A stretch of DNA of 64,000 nucleotides from contig CALFWZ010000054.1 of the NCBI GenBank assembly GCA_937928405.1, positions 62,001-126,000 of the forward strand, written 5' to 3'. The translations under genes and the position numbers were made by a program. Of this stretch, positions 1-8,295 are shown piece by piece (position 1 is the first letter of the stretch; each line of letters starts with the position of its first letter). This stretch comes from an uncultured Saprospiraceae bacterium (GTDB lineage Bacteria; Bacteroidota; Bacteroidia; Chitinophagales; Saprospiraceae). The notes below the pieces were generated by a model. It did no database searches and was not told the origin of the DNA. It saw only the letters and a program-made list of their open reading frames with translations.

Positions 1-132
1 GATGTTTTAACCGTGGCTTTGCAAGATGATGACGCTATTTTTCTATTTGAAAGAGACCAAAAAACTGGGATATTGAGTGCTCAGCCGCAAAAAATAGTGG
101 CCAAATCACCAGTTTGTGTAATTTATAAATGA
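1..132 (+). CDS. C-terminal end of a lactonase-family (6-phosphogluconolactonase-like) beta-propeller protein, cut by window start
   Basis: An open frame runs from base 1 to a TGA at 130-132 and gives 43 residues. It ends in a strand-rich segment with the pattern FLFERDQKTG followed by SPVCVIYK. That pattern is typical of the last blade of seven-bladed lactonase propellers, which hydrolyse 6-phosphogluconolactone in the pentose phosphate pathway (family knowledge). Only the end is visible, so the start, any signal peptide and the true substrate are unknown. A different lactonase-fold propeller is possible. Confidence 0.65.
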   Translation, partial: DVLTVALQDDDAIFLFERDQKTGILSAQPQKIVAKSPVCVIYK

Positions 133-193
133 TAGAGAAAATATAACATATTCTCTCAAATAACGTAGGAATTTATACTCGATCTTACCTAAA

Positions 194-2599
194 ATGCCAC
201 TATTTTCTTTAATTTTACTAACCGTTAAAAACAGATTCCACCATATTGTGAAAAACAGTGTAATATTTTTACTATTCTTTTCGATTTTTCTGGTTGCTCA
301 GGCTAGTGGACAGTCTCATACTGCACCCAAGCCTAAAAAAGAAAAATTGATTTTAGAATTTTCTACGCTTGGTGGTTTTTATGAGTCTGGTCAAACGGTC
401 GAATTGCGTTGCCCCGGTGCAAAAATATTCTACACCCTAGATGGTTCTACGCCAGACGGCTACAGTCGTCCCTACCGAAAACCACTGAAAATTAGTAAAA
501 CGACGGTGCTGCGGGCAATCGCTTACAAAAATAAACTCAAGACCAAGCCCATTGGTCATACTTATTTTATTGATGAACCTGCTTCCACTTTACCAATTGT
601 TTCGGTGGCCATTACGCCTTCTGTTCTTTTTGACGCAGAAACTGGACTGTATATGCAGGGACCAGATGCGGTGGATTCTTTATGGACCAAGGATGGCGCT
701 AATTTTTGGAGTAAAAGAGAAGTGAAAGTAAATACGGAAATTTTTGAGACGGATGGAAAAATCGAATTTCGAAGCGTTACTGGTTTTCGGTTATTTGGAG
801 GGATGAGCCGACTATTCCCACAAAAATCAATCACCTTAATTGCACGGGATCGCTACGGAAAGAAACATTTTAAGCATCGTATCTTTGGAAAGGATGGTTT
901 CAAAAAATATAAATTCTTAGTGTTGCGAAACTCTGGTAGCGATTGGGGGAAATCGCATTTTCGAGATGGACTGATGACGGGCCTTCTGGATGATTGGGAT
1001 ATTGAAAAACAAAATTTCCGACCAGCACATGTTTACCTCAACGGAAAATACTGGGGAATTTACAATATCAGAGAAAAAGTCAACCGCTACTTTATTCAGT
1101 CGCATGCCGAAGTCGATAAAGATAGCCTAGATTTGATAGAACATCGTCGAACCACCAAGCGTGGTAGTCGTCAACACTATCTAAATATGGTTCGTTTTAT
1201 TGAAAAAAATGATCTAAGCGATCCAGTTAATTATAAATATCTACACACTCAAATGGATGTAGATAATTTTATGGATTATCAAATCGCCCAAATCTATTTC
1301 GATAATCGAGATGCGGGAGGTAATATCAAATTCTGGCGACCACAAACCGAAAGTGGGCGCTGGCGGTGGATTTTGTACGATACAGATTGGGGATTTGGCT
1401 TGCATGATAAAAAAGCCTACAAAAATAATAGCCTCGAGTTTTACACCGAAGCCGATGGTCCCGCTTGGCCTAATCCACCGTGGAGTACGCTAATTCTTAG
1501 AAAATTATTGGAGAATCCTGATTTTGAAAAAGAATTCATCCGCCGATTCACCGATCGATTAAATACTTCTTTTACAGAGGAGAAAGTGCTTGCAAAAATT
1601 GACGAAATTTATCAAACCATAGAACCAGAGATGGACCGACATTTGGATCGGTGGCGATTAAGTGAAAGAAGATGGCAAGAACATGTAGAAAGACTAAAAA
1701 CGTTTGCTAGCAAACGTGTGAAATACATGCGGTTTCATCTTTCCGAATTTTTTGAACCTGGTGAACTCGTTTCTGTTTCTATTTTGACGAACCACGGAGG
1801 TCAAGTCATTTTAAATAATAACGTTAATATTCGGGAAAAAGATTTTACGGGGTTATATTTTGAAAATATTCCAATTAGTCTTAAAGCCATGCCCGATTTT
1901 GGCTATCGTTTTTCTCACTGGGAAGGAATTCTTGAAGGAGCAGAAAAACATGCAGTGGAGATCAGGTTGACTGGAAAAGATGTACATAAGATTAGTGCTG
2001 TTTTCGAAAAGTATGTACATCCATTGGCTGGCCAAATTATGATTAATGAAATTAGTTGTAATAATAAAAAAACCGGAGATTGGGTAGAAGTATATAACGA
2101 TTCGAAAAAAACCATCGATCTTAAAGATTGGTATTTCACCGATAAAAAAAGATACTTTAATATTCCAAACGCAAAAATTCGTTCTAAGTCTTACCTAATT
2201 ATTTGCGAAGACTCTATCGCTTTCCGAGAGCATTTTCCTAAAATAGAAAATGTAGTCGGTAATTTTGGTTTTGGCCTTGGAAAACGCCGGGAAAAAATTG
2301 GCCTCTTTGACGGTCACGGAGCTTCTATTGATAGTGTGGCGTATGAAGTTCCACCTACGGATAGTGCTTTTACCATCGGTTTATTATTACCATTTTTAGA
2401 CAATGGAGACTTCGATAATTGGGAGATTAATCCTGGAAAAGGAACCCCTAATCGCCCTAATCCGTACTATTTGGAAAGTAGCATCAAAGCAGAACAAGAA
2501 CTGTGGATGCGAATTGGAGTGGGGATTGGGGTCTTTATTTGTGGTTTACTCCTATTAATGATGCGGCAAAAACGGAAGGGGCTTTCCGAAGTATCCTAA
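194..2599 (+). CDS. CotH-kinase-like exported protein with chitobiase C-like and lamin-tail domains
   Basis: An 801-residue envelope protein. Residues about 20-40 form a hydrophobic signal or anchor segment. Residues about 60-126 match the chitobiase/hexosaminidase C-terminal fold (FYTLDGSTPDG, then LRAIAYK). Residues about 185-520 match the CotH family, with ILYDTDWGFGLH near residue 395 as the metal/ATP-site-like motif. Residues about 612-720 look like a lamin-tail domain (MINEISCNNKKTGDWVEVYN). A single membrane helix lies near 770-790, followed by a basic tail. CotH proteins of Bacillus are atypical protein kinases; whether this one phosphorylates anything is unknown. The C-terminal helix suggests membrane anchoring rather than T9SS release. 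It stands alone between the lactonase end and the ECF sigma unit. Confidence 0.85.
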   Translation: MPLFSLILLTVKNRFHHIVKNSVIFLLFFSIFLVAQASGQSHTAPKPKKEKLILEFSTLGGFYESGQTVELRCPGAKIFYTLDGSTPDGYSRPYRKPLKISKTTVLRAIAYKNKLKTKPIGHTYFIDEPASTLPIVSVAITPSVLFDAETGLYMQGPDAVDSLWTKDGANFWSKREVKVNTEIFETDGKIEFRSVTGFRLFGGMSRLFPQKSITLIARDRYGKKHFKHRIFGKDGFKKYKFLVLRNSGSDWGKSHFRDGLMTGLLDDWDIEKQNFRPAHVYLNGKYWGIYNIREKVNRYFIQSHAEVDKDSLDLIEHRRTTKRGSRQHYLNMVRFIEKNDLSDPVNYKYLHTQMDVDNFMDYQIAQIYFDNRDAGGNIKFWRPQTESGRWRWILYDTDWGFGLHDKKAYKNNSLEFYTEADGPAWPNPPWSTLILRKLLENPDFEKEFIRRFTDRLNTSFTEEKVLAKIDEIYQTIEPEMDRHLDRWRLSERRWQEHVERLKTFASKRVKYMRFHLSEFFEPGELVSVSILTNHGGQVILNNNVNIREKDFTGLYFENIPISLKAMPDFGYRFSHWEGILEGAEKHAVEIRLTGKDVHKISAVFEKYVHPLAGQIMINEISCNNKKTGDWVEVYNDSKKTIDLKDWYFTDKKRYFNIPNAKIRSKSYLIICEDSIAFREHFPKIENVVGNFGFGLGKRREKIGLFDGHGASIDSVAYEVPPTDSAFTIGLLLPFLDNGDFDNWEINPGKGTPNRPNPYYLESSIKAEQELWMRIGVGIGVFICGLLLLMMRQKRKGLSEVS

Positions 2600-2682
2600 T
2601 TTGTATTTGATAGAAATGTTCATCTTAACATTTCTATAAATTTTGTTTTTAAACCTTTCTTTTATTTCATAGTCATATAACC

Positions 2683-2845
2683 AGACTTTATACTAAAAAA
2701 TAATTTGTATGCTCTTAAATGATCTTTTTGTTCATCTTTTCAGCTTTTTTCTCGTCCGTAGCTAGGCTACGCACTCAAAAAAGAGCTTCAATATGATCAA
2801 AAATATCTATTTAGTTTCTCTACAAAATATTTTAGTATAAAGTCT
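2683..2845. repeat. 163-nt foldback element with 16-bp perfect terminal inverted repeats
   Basis: The ends AGACTTTATACTAAAA (2683-2698) and TTTTAGTATAAAGTCT (2830-2845) are exact reverse complements. The centre, CGTAGC-TAG-GCTACG at 2757-2771, is a second hairpin whose midpoint (2764) coincides with the midpoint of the outer arms. The intervening halves pair imperfectly along their length, for example gatcttttt against gatattttt. It is therefore one long palindrome. It ends 15 bases before the start of the ECF sigma gene. It could be a MITE-like element or a long leader hairpin. I see no target-site duplication. Confidence 0.75.
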
Positions 2846-2860
2846 AATAAATCAGCTGAT

Positions 2861-3433
2861 TTGGCAGAAAAACCTTCGATTACGGATGAACAGATATTAT
2901 CCCTTCTGGAGAAGGAAGCTTCTTACGAGCAGGGATTCAAAGCACTCATGGGAGCTTATCAGGAACGCCTGTACTGGCATGTACGCCGAATGGTAGATAA
3001 CCATGAGGATGCAAATGATGTGATTCAAAATGTGCTGATCAAAGTGTTCAGAAATATTAAGAATTTCAAAGGAGATTCTAAATTATATACTTGGCTTTAC
3101 CGGATTGCAACCAACGAGTCTATTACCTTTTTAAAGAAAAGAAACAAAAAGGCAACGAATTCGCTGGATGACGAGCTATCCACAGTAGCGCATCAATTGA
3201 CCGCTGACACTTATTTTGATCCCGAAGAAGCACAGCTAAAACTGAAAGCAGCTATCGCTACGCTACCAGAAAAACAAAAAGCGGTCTTTAATCTGCGATA
3301 CTACGAAGATATGCCTTATAGCGAGATGGCAAATATATTGGATACAACAGTAGGTGCCTTAAAAGCATCCTACCATCACGCACTCAAAAAAGTTGAGCAC
3401 TATTTAAAAAATGTTGAACATAATAGTTTATAA
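2861..3433 (+). CDS. RNA polymerase ECF-type sigma factor
   Basis: A 190-residue sigma-70 family protein. Region 2 covers about residues 28-95 (ERLYWHVRRMVDNHEDANDV, then TWLYRIATNESITFLKKR). Region 4 covers about 130-182 (LPEKQKAVFNLRYYEDMPYS, then the helix-turn-helix ending HHALKKVEHYL). No region 1 or 3 is present, as expected for an ECF factor. The start is TTG at 2861; the first in-frame ATG (2949) would cut into region 2, so TTG is the better choice. The gene is 18 bases upstream of a one-TM protein that is likely its anti-sigma, followed by a Spy-like periplasmic protein. The foldback at 2683-2845 lies where its promoter or leader should be. Confidence 0.9.
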   Translation: MAEKPSITDEQILSLLEKEASYEQGFKALMGAYQERLYWHVRRMVDNHEDANDVIQNVLIKVFRNIKNFKGDSKLYTWLYRIATNESITFLKKRNKKATNSLDDELSTVAHQLTADTYFDPEEAQLKLKAAIATLPEKQKAVFNLRYYEDMPYSEMANILDTTVGALKASYHHALKKVEHYLKNVEHNSL

Positions 3434-3451
3434 CTACAACTCATTTTAATA

Positions 3452-3973
3452 ATGAAAAAGGAAATTAAAGAAGAATTAAATAACCACGCGCCGCTATTAG
3501 CCGGAATGTCGAAGAAGCCGGAAGGATATAAAATTCCTGACGACTACTTTACACGAATGGAAGCCGACCTTTGGGAGCAGATAAAGCCTGCGACTAAAAC
3601 GGTAACGGAATCCGCTCCGCGCACTTCATGGTTGGATGGTTTAATTCAACAAATCAATTGGTTGCTACAGCCACGCATGGCCATGCAACTAGCAAGCGTA
3701 GCTTTACTAATTGTAGCTGGATTTCTATTTTGGAATCGTACCGCTGCGACTCAAACAGATGTCATGGCTGATCTAACCGCCGATGAAGCATCCGAATATG
3801 TACTAGCTAACCTAGATGAATTCGATACGGAAAGTTTGATAGAATTGGGTTTTGGAGAAGAGGATTTTTCGGGAGTTGAGGCAGCCCTTTTTGAAGAAAC
3901 GGACGTAGATGCTTTACTTGACCAACTACAAAAAGAAAACATAGATTTAGAAACATTAGAAGTTTATTTATAA
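3452..3973 (+). CDS. Probable anti-sigma factor, single membrane helix
   Basis: A 173-residue protein whose N-terminal part carries the GYKIPDDYF motif. Similar motifs are common in Bacteroidota membrane proteins encoded after ECF sigma genes. Residues about 77-95 form one membrane helix (ASVALLIVAGFLFW). The C-terminal 75 residues are very acidic, rich in D, E and L, and would be periplasmic. It starts 18 bases after the sigma factor, so the two are probably co-transcribed. No zinc-binding anti-sigma motif (HxxxCxxC) is seen, so the anti-sigma role is inferred from position and topology. Confidence 0.7.
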   Translation: MKKEIKEELNNHAPLLAGMSKKPEGYKIPDDYFTRMEADLWEQIKPATKTVTESAPRTSWLDGLIQQINWLLQPRMAMQLASVALLIVAGFLFWNRTAATQTDVMADLTADEASEYVLANLDEFDTESLIELGFGEEDFSGVEAALFEETDVDALLDQLQKENIDLETLEVYL

Positions 3974-4010
3974 AGAATGAAGTATTCATTCATGCTTAAA
4001 AACCTAGCAT

Positions 4011-4475
4011 ATGAAAAAGTTAATTTTGGTGACCTTAACGATGATATTTTTTGCGGGATGGTCCCACGCACAACAACCAGGTAAGAAAAAGTTTGAAGAA
4101 AAGTTAAATTCCATGCGAATAGCTTTTATTACCCAAGAATTGGATTTATCTGCTGACGAAGCAAAAGCATTTTGGCCCATCTACGATGCCTACACTGCTG
4201 AGCGACGTACCCTACGCAAAGATAAGCGTTCTGCTACTCCTAAATCTGGAATGACGGCAGACCAAGCTGAAGAGATGATCGAAGGTTCTTTTGAAAATGA
4301 TGCCAAAGAAATCGAACTGAGAAAGAACTACTATGGTCAACTCAAAGCAGTGATTCCAGTAGAAAAAGTAGCCAAACTATCGCAAGTCGAGCGAGAATTT
4401 AGACAGAAAATCTTGAAAGCAGCCAAAGAGCGACGTAAAAATAGCCCACGGCATAGCCCAAGAAAGAAGAAGTAA
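4011..4475 (+). CDS. Periplasmic Spy/CpxP-like protein of an ECF sigma operon
   Basis: A 154-residue secreted protein. It has a clear signal peptide (residues 1-20, cleavage near SHAQ-Q), then a helical body with LDLSADEAKAFWPIYDAY, related in style to the LTxxQ helices of Spy/CpxP chaperones. The tail is strongly basic (KERRKNSPRHSPRKKK). In Bacteroidota such proteins are often the third gene of an ECF sigma / anti-sigma unit and may sense envelope stress (family knowledge). Here it follows the anti-sigma by 37 bases and is followed by a terminator. The function is inferred, since no catalytic site is visible. Confidence 0.7.
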   Translation: MKKLILVTLTMIFFAGWSHAQQPGKKKFEEKLNSMRIAFITQELDLSADEAKAFWPIYDAYTAERRTLRKDKRSATPKSGMTADQAEEMIEGSFENDAKEIELRKNYYGQLKAVIPVEKVAKLSQVEREFRQKILKAAKERRKNSPRHSPRKKK

Positions 4476-4553
4476 CCGACCAACTAGGAACGGTTACGCA
4501 GCTCACACAACTATACATTTTTATAATAGGTAAGTTTAAAAACTTGCTATCTC

Positions 4554-4590
4554 AAAAACGGTGTCCTTTTTAGGGTACCGTTTTTATTTT
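4554..4590 (+). terminator. Rho-independent terminator after the sigma operon
   Basis: AAAAACGGT and ACCGTTTTT form a stem around gtcctttttaggg, and the second arm runs into a T-rich tract. It closes the sigma / anti-sigma / Spy-like unit. Confidence 0.7.
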
Positions 4591-4620
4591 GCCCATATTT
4601 AGCTTTAGTCCTTATCTTTG
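4588..4620 (+). promoter_or_regulatory. Bacteroidota-type promoter of the EamA gene
   Basis: TATCTTTG at 4613-4620 is an exact TAnnTTTG -7 element. A TTTG at 4588-4591 lies 21 bases upstream as the -33 element. The ATG at 4631 is only 10 bases after the -7 element, implying an almost leaderless transcript. Confidence 0.65.
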
Positions 4621-4630
4621 CTAAAAAAAG

Positions 4631-5521
4631 ATGACCAAGAACACCCGTGCTCACCTAGCGCTTTTCGCTGTAGCATCTATCTATGGAGCCAACTACACCA
4701 TTGCGCGTGAGGTGATGAATGGTTATCTAGAGCCACTAGGATTTATTGTGCTGCGGGCGATCAGTGCGACTATTTTATTTTGGGGGATTTCATCTTTACA
4801 ACCACAACCAGCCGAGCGGATTGACCGAAAGGATATTGGACGAATTATACTTTGTGCCCTTTTTGGCGTGGCGGCCAATCAAATGCTTTTCTTTAGTGGT
4901 TTACAACTCACCAAGCCTATTAACGCCTCGCTCATCATGACCATCACACCGCTAATGGTATTGCTGTCTGCTGCAGTGATTCTAAAAGAACGAATTACTA
5001 GACAAAAATTACTGGGAATTTTCCTCGGGTTGGCAGGGGCGGTTCTTGTCATAAGCTATGGCCAGTCGCTTGATTTTCAGATGACACACATTAAGGGAGA
5101 TTTAATGATCTTAGCCAATGCTACTAGTTATGGTATGTATCTGGTTTTGGTTAAATCACTGATGCAACGCTATCAGCCGATTACCGTGTTGAAATGGATT
5201 TTTACCATTGGCTTTTTGATGGTCTTACCTTTTGGGGTAGGGCAACTGCAAGGAGTAGCTTGGGAGACCTTCCCTTTATCCATTTGGGTAGCGATTATTT
5301 ATGTTTTGATTATGGTTTCTTGCGTTAGTTATCTTTTGAATGCTTTTGCTTTAAAAACAGTACGGGCTTCTGTGGTCGGTATTTATATTTTCCTACAACC
5401 TATCATGGCTACAATCGTGGCCTTGCTTGCTGGTCGGGATACACTTAGTATCACAAAAATATTGGCGGCAGTGCTAATTTTTGCTGGTGTATATCTGGTA
5501 AGTAAACCCCCTAAAAACTAG
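4631..5521 (+). CDS. EamA/RhaT-family (DMT) membrane transporter
   Basis: A 296-residue protein with ten predicted membrane helices arranged as two EamA repeats (residues about 5-137 and 155-291). It has the typical GANYTIAREV opening and the GLAGAVLVISYG segment closing the first repeat. Family members export or import metabolites such as amino acids or purines across the inner membrane; the substrate cannot be read from the sequence. It stands as a single gene with its own promoter directly upstream and a hairpin terminator starting at its stop codon. Confidence 0.88.
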   Translation: MTKNTRAHLALFAVASIYGANYTIAREVMNGYLEPLGFIVLRAISATILFWGISSLQPQPAERIDRKDIGRIILCALFGVAANQMLFFSGLQLTKPINASLIMTITPLMVLLSAAVILKERITRQKLLGIFLGLAGAVLVISYGQSLDFQMTHIKGDLMILANATSYGMYLVLVKSLMQRYQPITVLKWIFTIGFLMVLPFGVGQLQGVAWETFPLSIWVAIIYVLIMVSCVSYLLNAFALKTVRASVVGIYIFLQPIMATIVALLAGRDTLSITKILAAVLIFAGVYLVSKPPKN

Positions 5522-5548
5522 CATAAAACCATTATTTATGCCGTTTTT
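5521..5548 (+). terminator. Terminator hairpin after EamA gene
   Basis: GCATAAA (5521-5527) and TTTATGC (5535-5541) pair around a 7-nt loop and are followed by cgttttt. The hairpin begins at the last base of the EamA stop codon. Confidence 0.55.
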
Positions 5549-5855
5549 ATGTCACAAATTTGGATTTTTAGTGAAAAAATAAATCTGTTGAGTGATTTTC
5601 TCTTTCTTTTTTCTCTATTCTTATTTTATGGATATGTTTTTATAAAGACGCTTAAGGGTTAATACAATTAATTATAAAAAATTCAAATAAATATTTTTTG
5701 TAATTAGTTGATAAATAGTGATTTATGATAAAGTTTTAAATTTTTTAATATGAAATAAAATTTCAAAATTGTGGAAAAAAGAAGGAAATTTATTAGTGAG
5801 AAGTCATAGTTTTTTATCTATATTTACCTCAAACACTATAAAAACACAAAGAAAT
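5549..5855. other. AT-rich gap upstream of TPR gene
   Basis: About 300 bases of very AT-rich DNA with no convincing gene. TATATTTA at 5819-5826 is a one-mismatch -7 element 30 bases before the ATG at 5856, so this stretch probably carries the promoter of the TPR gene. Confidence 0.5.
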
Positions 5856-7256
5856 ATGCAAAACTATAGACCTGAAAATTTAATAAAAATGCAAGTTAGT
5901 GAGTATGAGGCTATGTCACAAAAGGGAACGGTAGGTTTTATTGAGGAAACGGTATTTCATAGTCTAATTGATTTTTACTGTTCAGAAGCCAAAATTGAAT
6001 CTGCTCTGGAAGTGATTGAGCATGCGATTGAGCAATATCCTTATTCTGTCAACTTTTACAGTCGGAAAGGAGAAATTTTGGTTTATAGTGAATTATTTGA
6101 AGAAGCATTAATTTCTTTAAACATTGCGGCGATGTATGCTCCCGCTTCTGTTACGATATCTATTTTAAAAGTCAAAGCATTAATGGGGTTGAAGAATATC
6201 TCAGATGCGTTCGAAATTATTGATACTACTAAATCCATTGCTTTCGGAAAAGACCTCAGCCAAATCTATTGTTGCGAAGCGGTCTTACACGAATCAACTG
6301 GAAAATTTAACCAGATGTTCGAATCGCTCCGTTTTGCTTTGACCATAGATCCACTTAACGAAGAAGCTTTAGAGTCGATCACTTGGGCGGTAGAAATGAC
6401 TGGAAACTATGATGAGAGTGTTGCCTTCCATAATAGTATCCTCGAAAAACATCCTTACTGTGATCGAGCATGGTTTAATCTTGGACAGGCTTACGCATGT
6501 CTCGAAGATGATGAAATGGCCGCCGAAGCTTATGAATATGCACTCATCACCAACGAGGAAAACGAATTCGCATACCGAGAATGTATGCATACCTATATCA
6601 AACTAAAGCAGTATCGGAAAGCGCTCGAATGTTACCAAGACGGAGCCAGTAAGGTTAGATTGGATGGAGAACTGCTCGTCAACATAGGCTACTGTCATGA
6701 GATGCTCAATGATATTAAAACTGCTCAGACCTATTATAAAAAAGCGATTAGACGTTGTCCAAAAAATGACCGAGCTTATTATCAACTAGGTGAATGTCAT
6801 GGTCGTAATAACCAATGGAAAAAAGCCCTGAAATCTTACAAGAAAGCGTTCATTATCAACCGGCGAAAAGAAGAATATATTACGGGACTGGCCGAAGCTT
6901 TTTACCAAAGTGGAGAAATTGAAAAAGCTCGTAAATTATTTCAAAAAGCAGCAGACACTGCTCCGGAGACTTCGTATTACTGGTTGCGACAAGCTGAATT
7001 TTTACTTGACATTGGGGAAGCGAAAGAAGCGATTGCTGTTTTGGATGAAGCGGAGATTTACACAGAAGGCGTTGAGCTTTTCTACTGTCGGATCGCTTGT
7101 TTATTTTATTTAGGCAAACGTGATGAAGCATTGTATTTTTTCGGAGAAGCACTCATAGAAGATTATAAAAAACACGACTACATTTTTAGATTAATACCTG
7201 CACTGGCGATTGATGCTGATATCGTTCGCCTACTATGCAAATACCAACCCGTTTGA
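5856..7256 (+). CDS. Cytoplasmic tetratricopeptide-repeat protein
   Basis: A 466-residue protein from ATG 5856. The frame is open further upstream to a TTG at 5769, but that extension is not protein-like and overlaps a candidate promoter. No signal peptide or membrane helix is seen. About ten TPR units run from residue about 40 to the end, with clear W/Y-G-A-Y/F patterns such as WFNLGQAYACLEDDEMAAEA and YYQLGECHGRNNQWKKALKS. TPR proteins act as scaffolds for protein assembly; no partner is indicated. It is a single gene followed by a strong terminator. Confidence 0.85.
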   Translation: MQNYRPENLIKMQVSEYEAMSQKGTVGFIEETVFHSLIDFYCSEAKIESALEVIEHAIEQYPYSVNFYSRKGEILVYSELFEEALISLNIAAMYAPASVTISILKVKALMGLKNISDAFEIIDTTKSIAFGKDLSQIYCCEAVLHESTGKFNQMFESLRFALTIDPLNEEALESITWAVEMTGNYDESVAFHNSILEKHPYCDRAWFNLGQAYACLEDDEMAAEAYEYALITNEENEFAYRECMHTYIKLKQYRKALECYQDGASKVRLDGELLVNIGYCHEMLNDIKTAQTYYKKAIRRCPKNDRAYYQLGECHGRNNQWKKALKSYKKAFIINRRKEEYITGLAEAFYQSGEIEKARKLFQKAADTAPETSYYWLRQAEFLLDIGEAKEAIAVLDEAEIYTEGVELFYCRIACLFYLGKRDEALYFFGEALIEDYKKHDYIFRLIPALAIDADIVRLLCKYQPV

Positions 7257-7357
7257 AAGGGATGCTAATTATTGATGTCTGATCTTGACAGGCAGTAATT
7301 GGATGATCCCACTTATTTAAGATGCCATTTGAGCATCAACAAAATTACTGATACTTC

Positions 7358-7395
7358 ATGCCATTGGTCTTAACGGGCCAATGGCATATTTTTTG
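7358..7395 (+). terminator. Strong terminator after TPR gene
   Basis: ATGCCATTGG (7358-7367) and CCAATGGCAT (7378-7387) form a perfect 10-bp stem with a 10-nt loop, followed by ATTTTTTG. Confidence 0.8.
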
Positions 7396-7479
7396 CCACT
7401 GATCCACTGTATTTCCTCCCAAAAATACGACGATTCCCCGTCGGAGTGCATCCTTTTGAACATCAAACATGATTTTCTT

Positions 7480-8295
7480 ATGAGAATAACGACAAATTCC
7501 TTGTGGTCTATAACCTTATTATGTATCCTAGTGATATTTTCTTCTTGTGAAAAAGAGGAACCAATCATTGCGGCTAAAAATCAAGAAGAATTTAGTAGCC
7601 GAGATCAAAATGTGATTGGCGCAAGACTGGTAGATCAGGTAAAGGAAGACGACCATAATTTTCCCATTTTTAATTCAGATAATACGGCTTTTACGGAAGA
7701 GCTCAATGTCTATTTGAATCGTTTATTACAGACGGTGGCGATCTCAGTTCCGGTGGTTAATCGCAATGACTTTGAATGGAGTGTTACGATTATTGATGCT
7801 CCAGATATTCACCTATTTACTGCTCCAGGTGGACACTTTTTTGTTTATACCGGCTTGCTCAAAGCGTTGGATTCAGAAGCGCAGCTAATTGCTATGATGG
7901 CTCATGAACTAAAATATACGGATGAGAGTAAGACAATCTTAAGTCTTAAGGATGAATTTGGAGGAGTGGCAATGGGAGATATCCTTTTAGGGAATAAAGT
8001 GTCTACTATTGACAATATGGCATTGTGGCTGAGAGATTTATCTTATGCTGAAGAAGAGGTTTTGGAAGCAGATCAATATGCGTTAGATATTGTTTGTCCG
8101 TACTTATATGATAACGATGGTTTGCGGGCTGCGATCATGCGATTAGATGATGTGTCCGAGCAAACCGTTGAGTGGTTGGTACGAAGACCAGGAACGACTA
8201 AAAGAATAGAAGCATTGGAGGTACAGCCAGAAGGTTGTGGTAGCAATGAAAGTGATTTTGCAGATCGTTATCAGTCGATGATTGCTAGATTATAA
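7480..8295 (+). CDS. M48-like lipoprotein with damaged HExxH zinc site
   Basis: A 271-residue protein from ATG 7480; the frame extends upstream, but this start gives a clean lipoprotein signal (hydrophobic stretch then FSSC). The region HLFTAPGGHFFVYTGLL, then LIAMMAHELKY, then VLEADQYALDI, follows the order of M48 metalloproteases. In that family HExxH binds zinc and a downstream ExxxD supplies the third ligand. Here the second histidine of HExxH is tyrosine (HELKY), while the downstream E and D are kept. It is therefore probably inactive or altered. Its stop codon abuts the stop of ppgK on the other strand. Confidence 0.75.
   Translation: MRITTNSLWSITLLCILVIFSSCEKEEPIIAAKNQEEFSSRDQNVIGARLVDQVKEDDHNFPIFNSDNTAFTEELNVYLNRLLQTVAISVPVVNRNDFEWSVTIIDAPDIHLFTAPGGHFFVYTGLLKALDSEAQLIAMMAHELKYTDESKTILSLKDEFGGVAMGDILLGNKVSTIDNMALWLRDLSYAEEEVLEADQYALDIVCPYLYDNDGLRAAIMRLDDVSEQTVEWLVRRPGTTKRIEALEVQPEGCGSNESDFADRYQSMIARL

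Noticed and set aside
2683-2845. Calling the foldback a true MITE
   Set aside because: No target-site duplication and no second copy or transposase in the window, so it is listed only as a foldback repeat.
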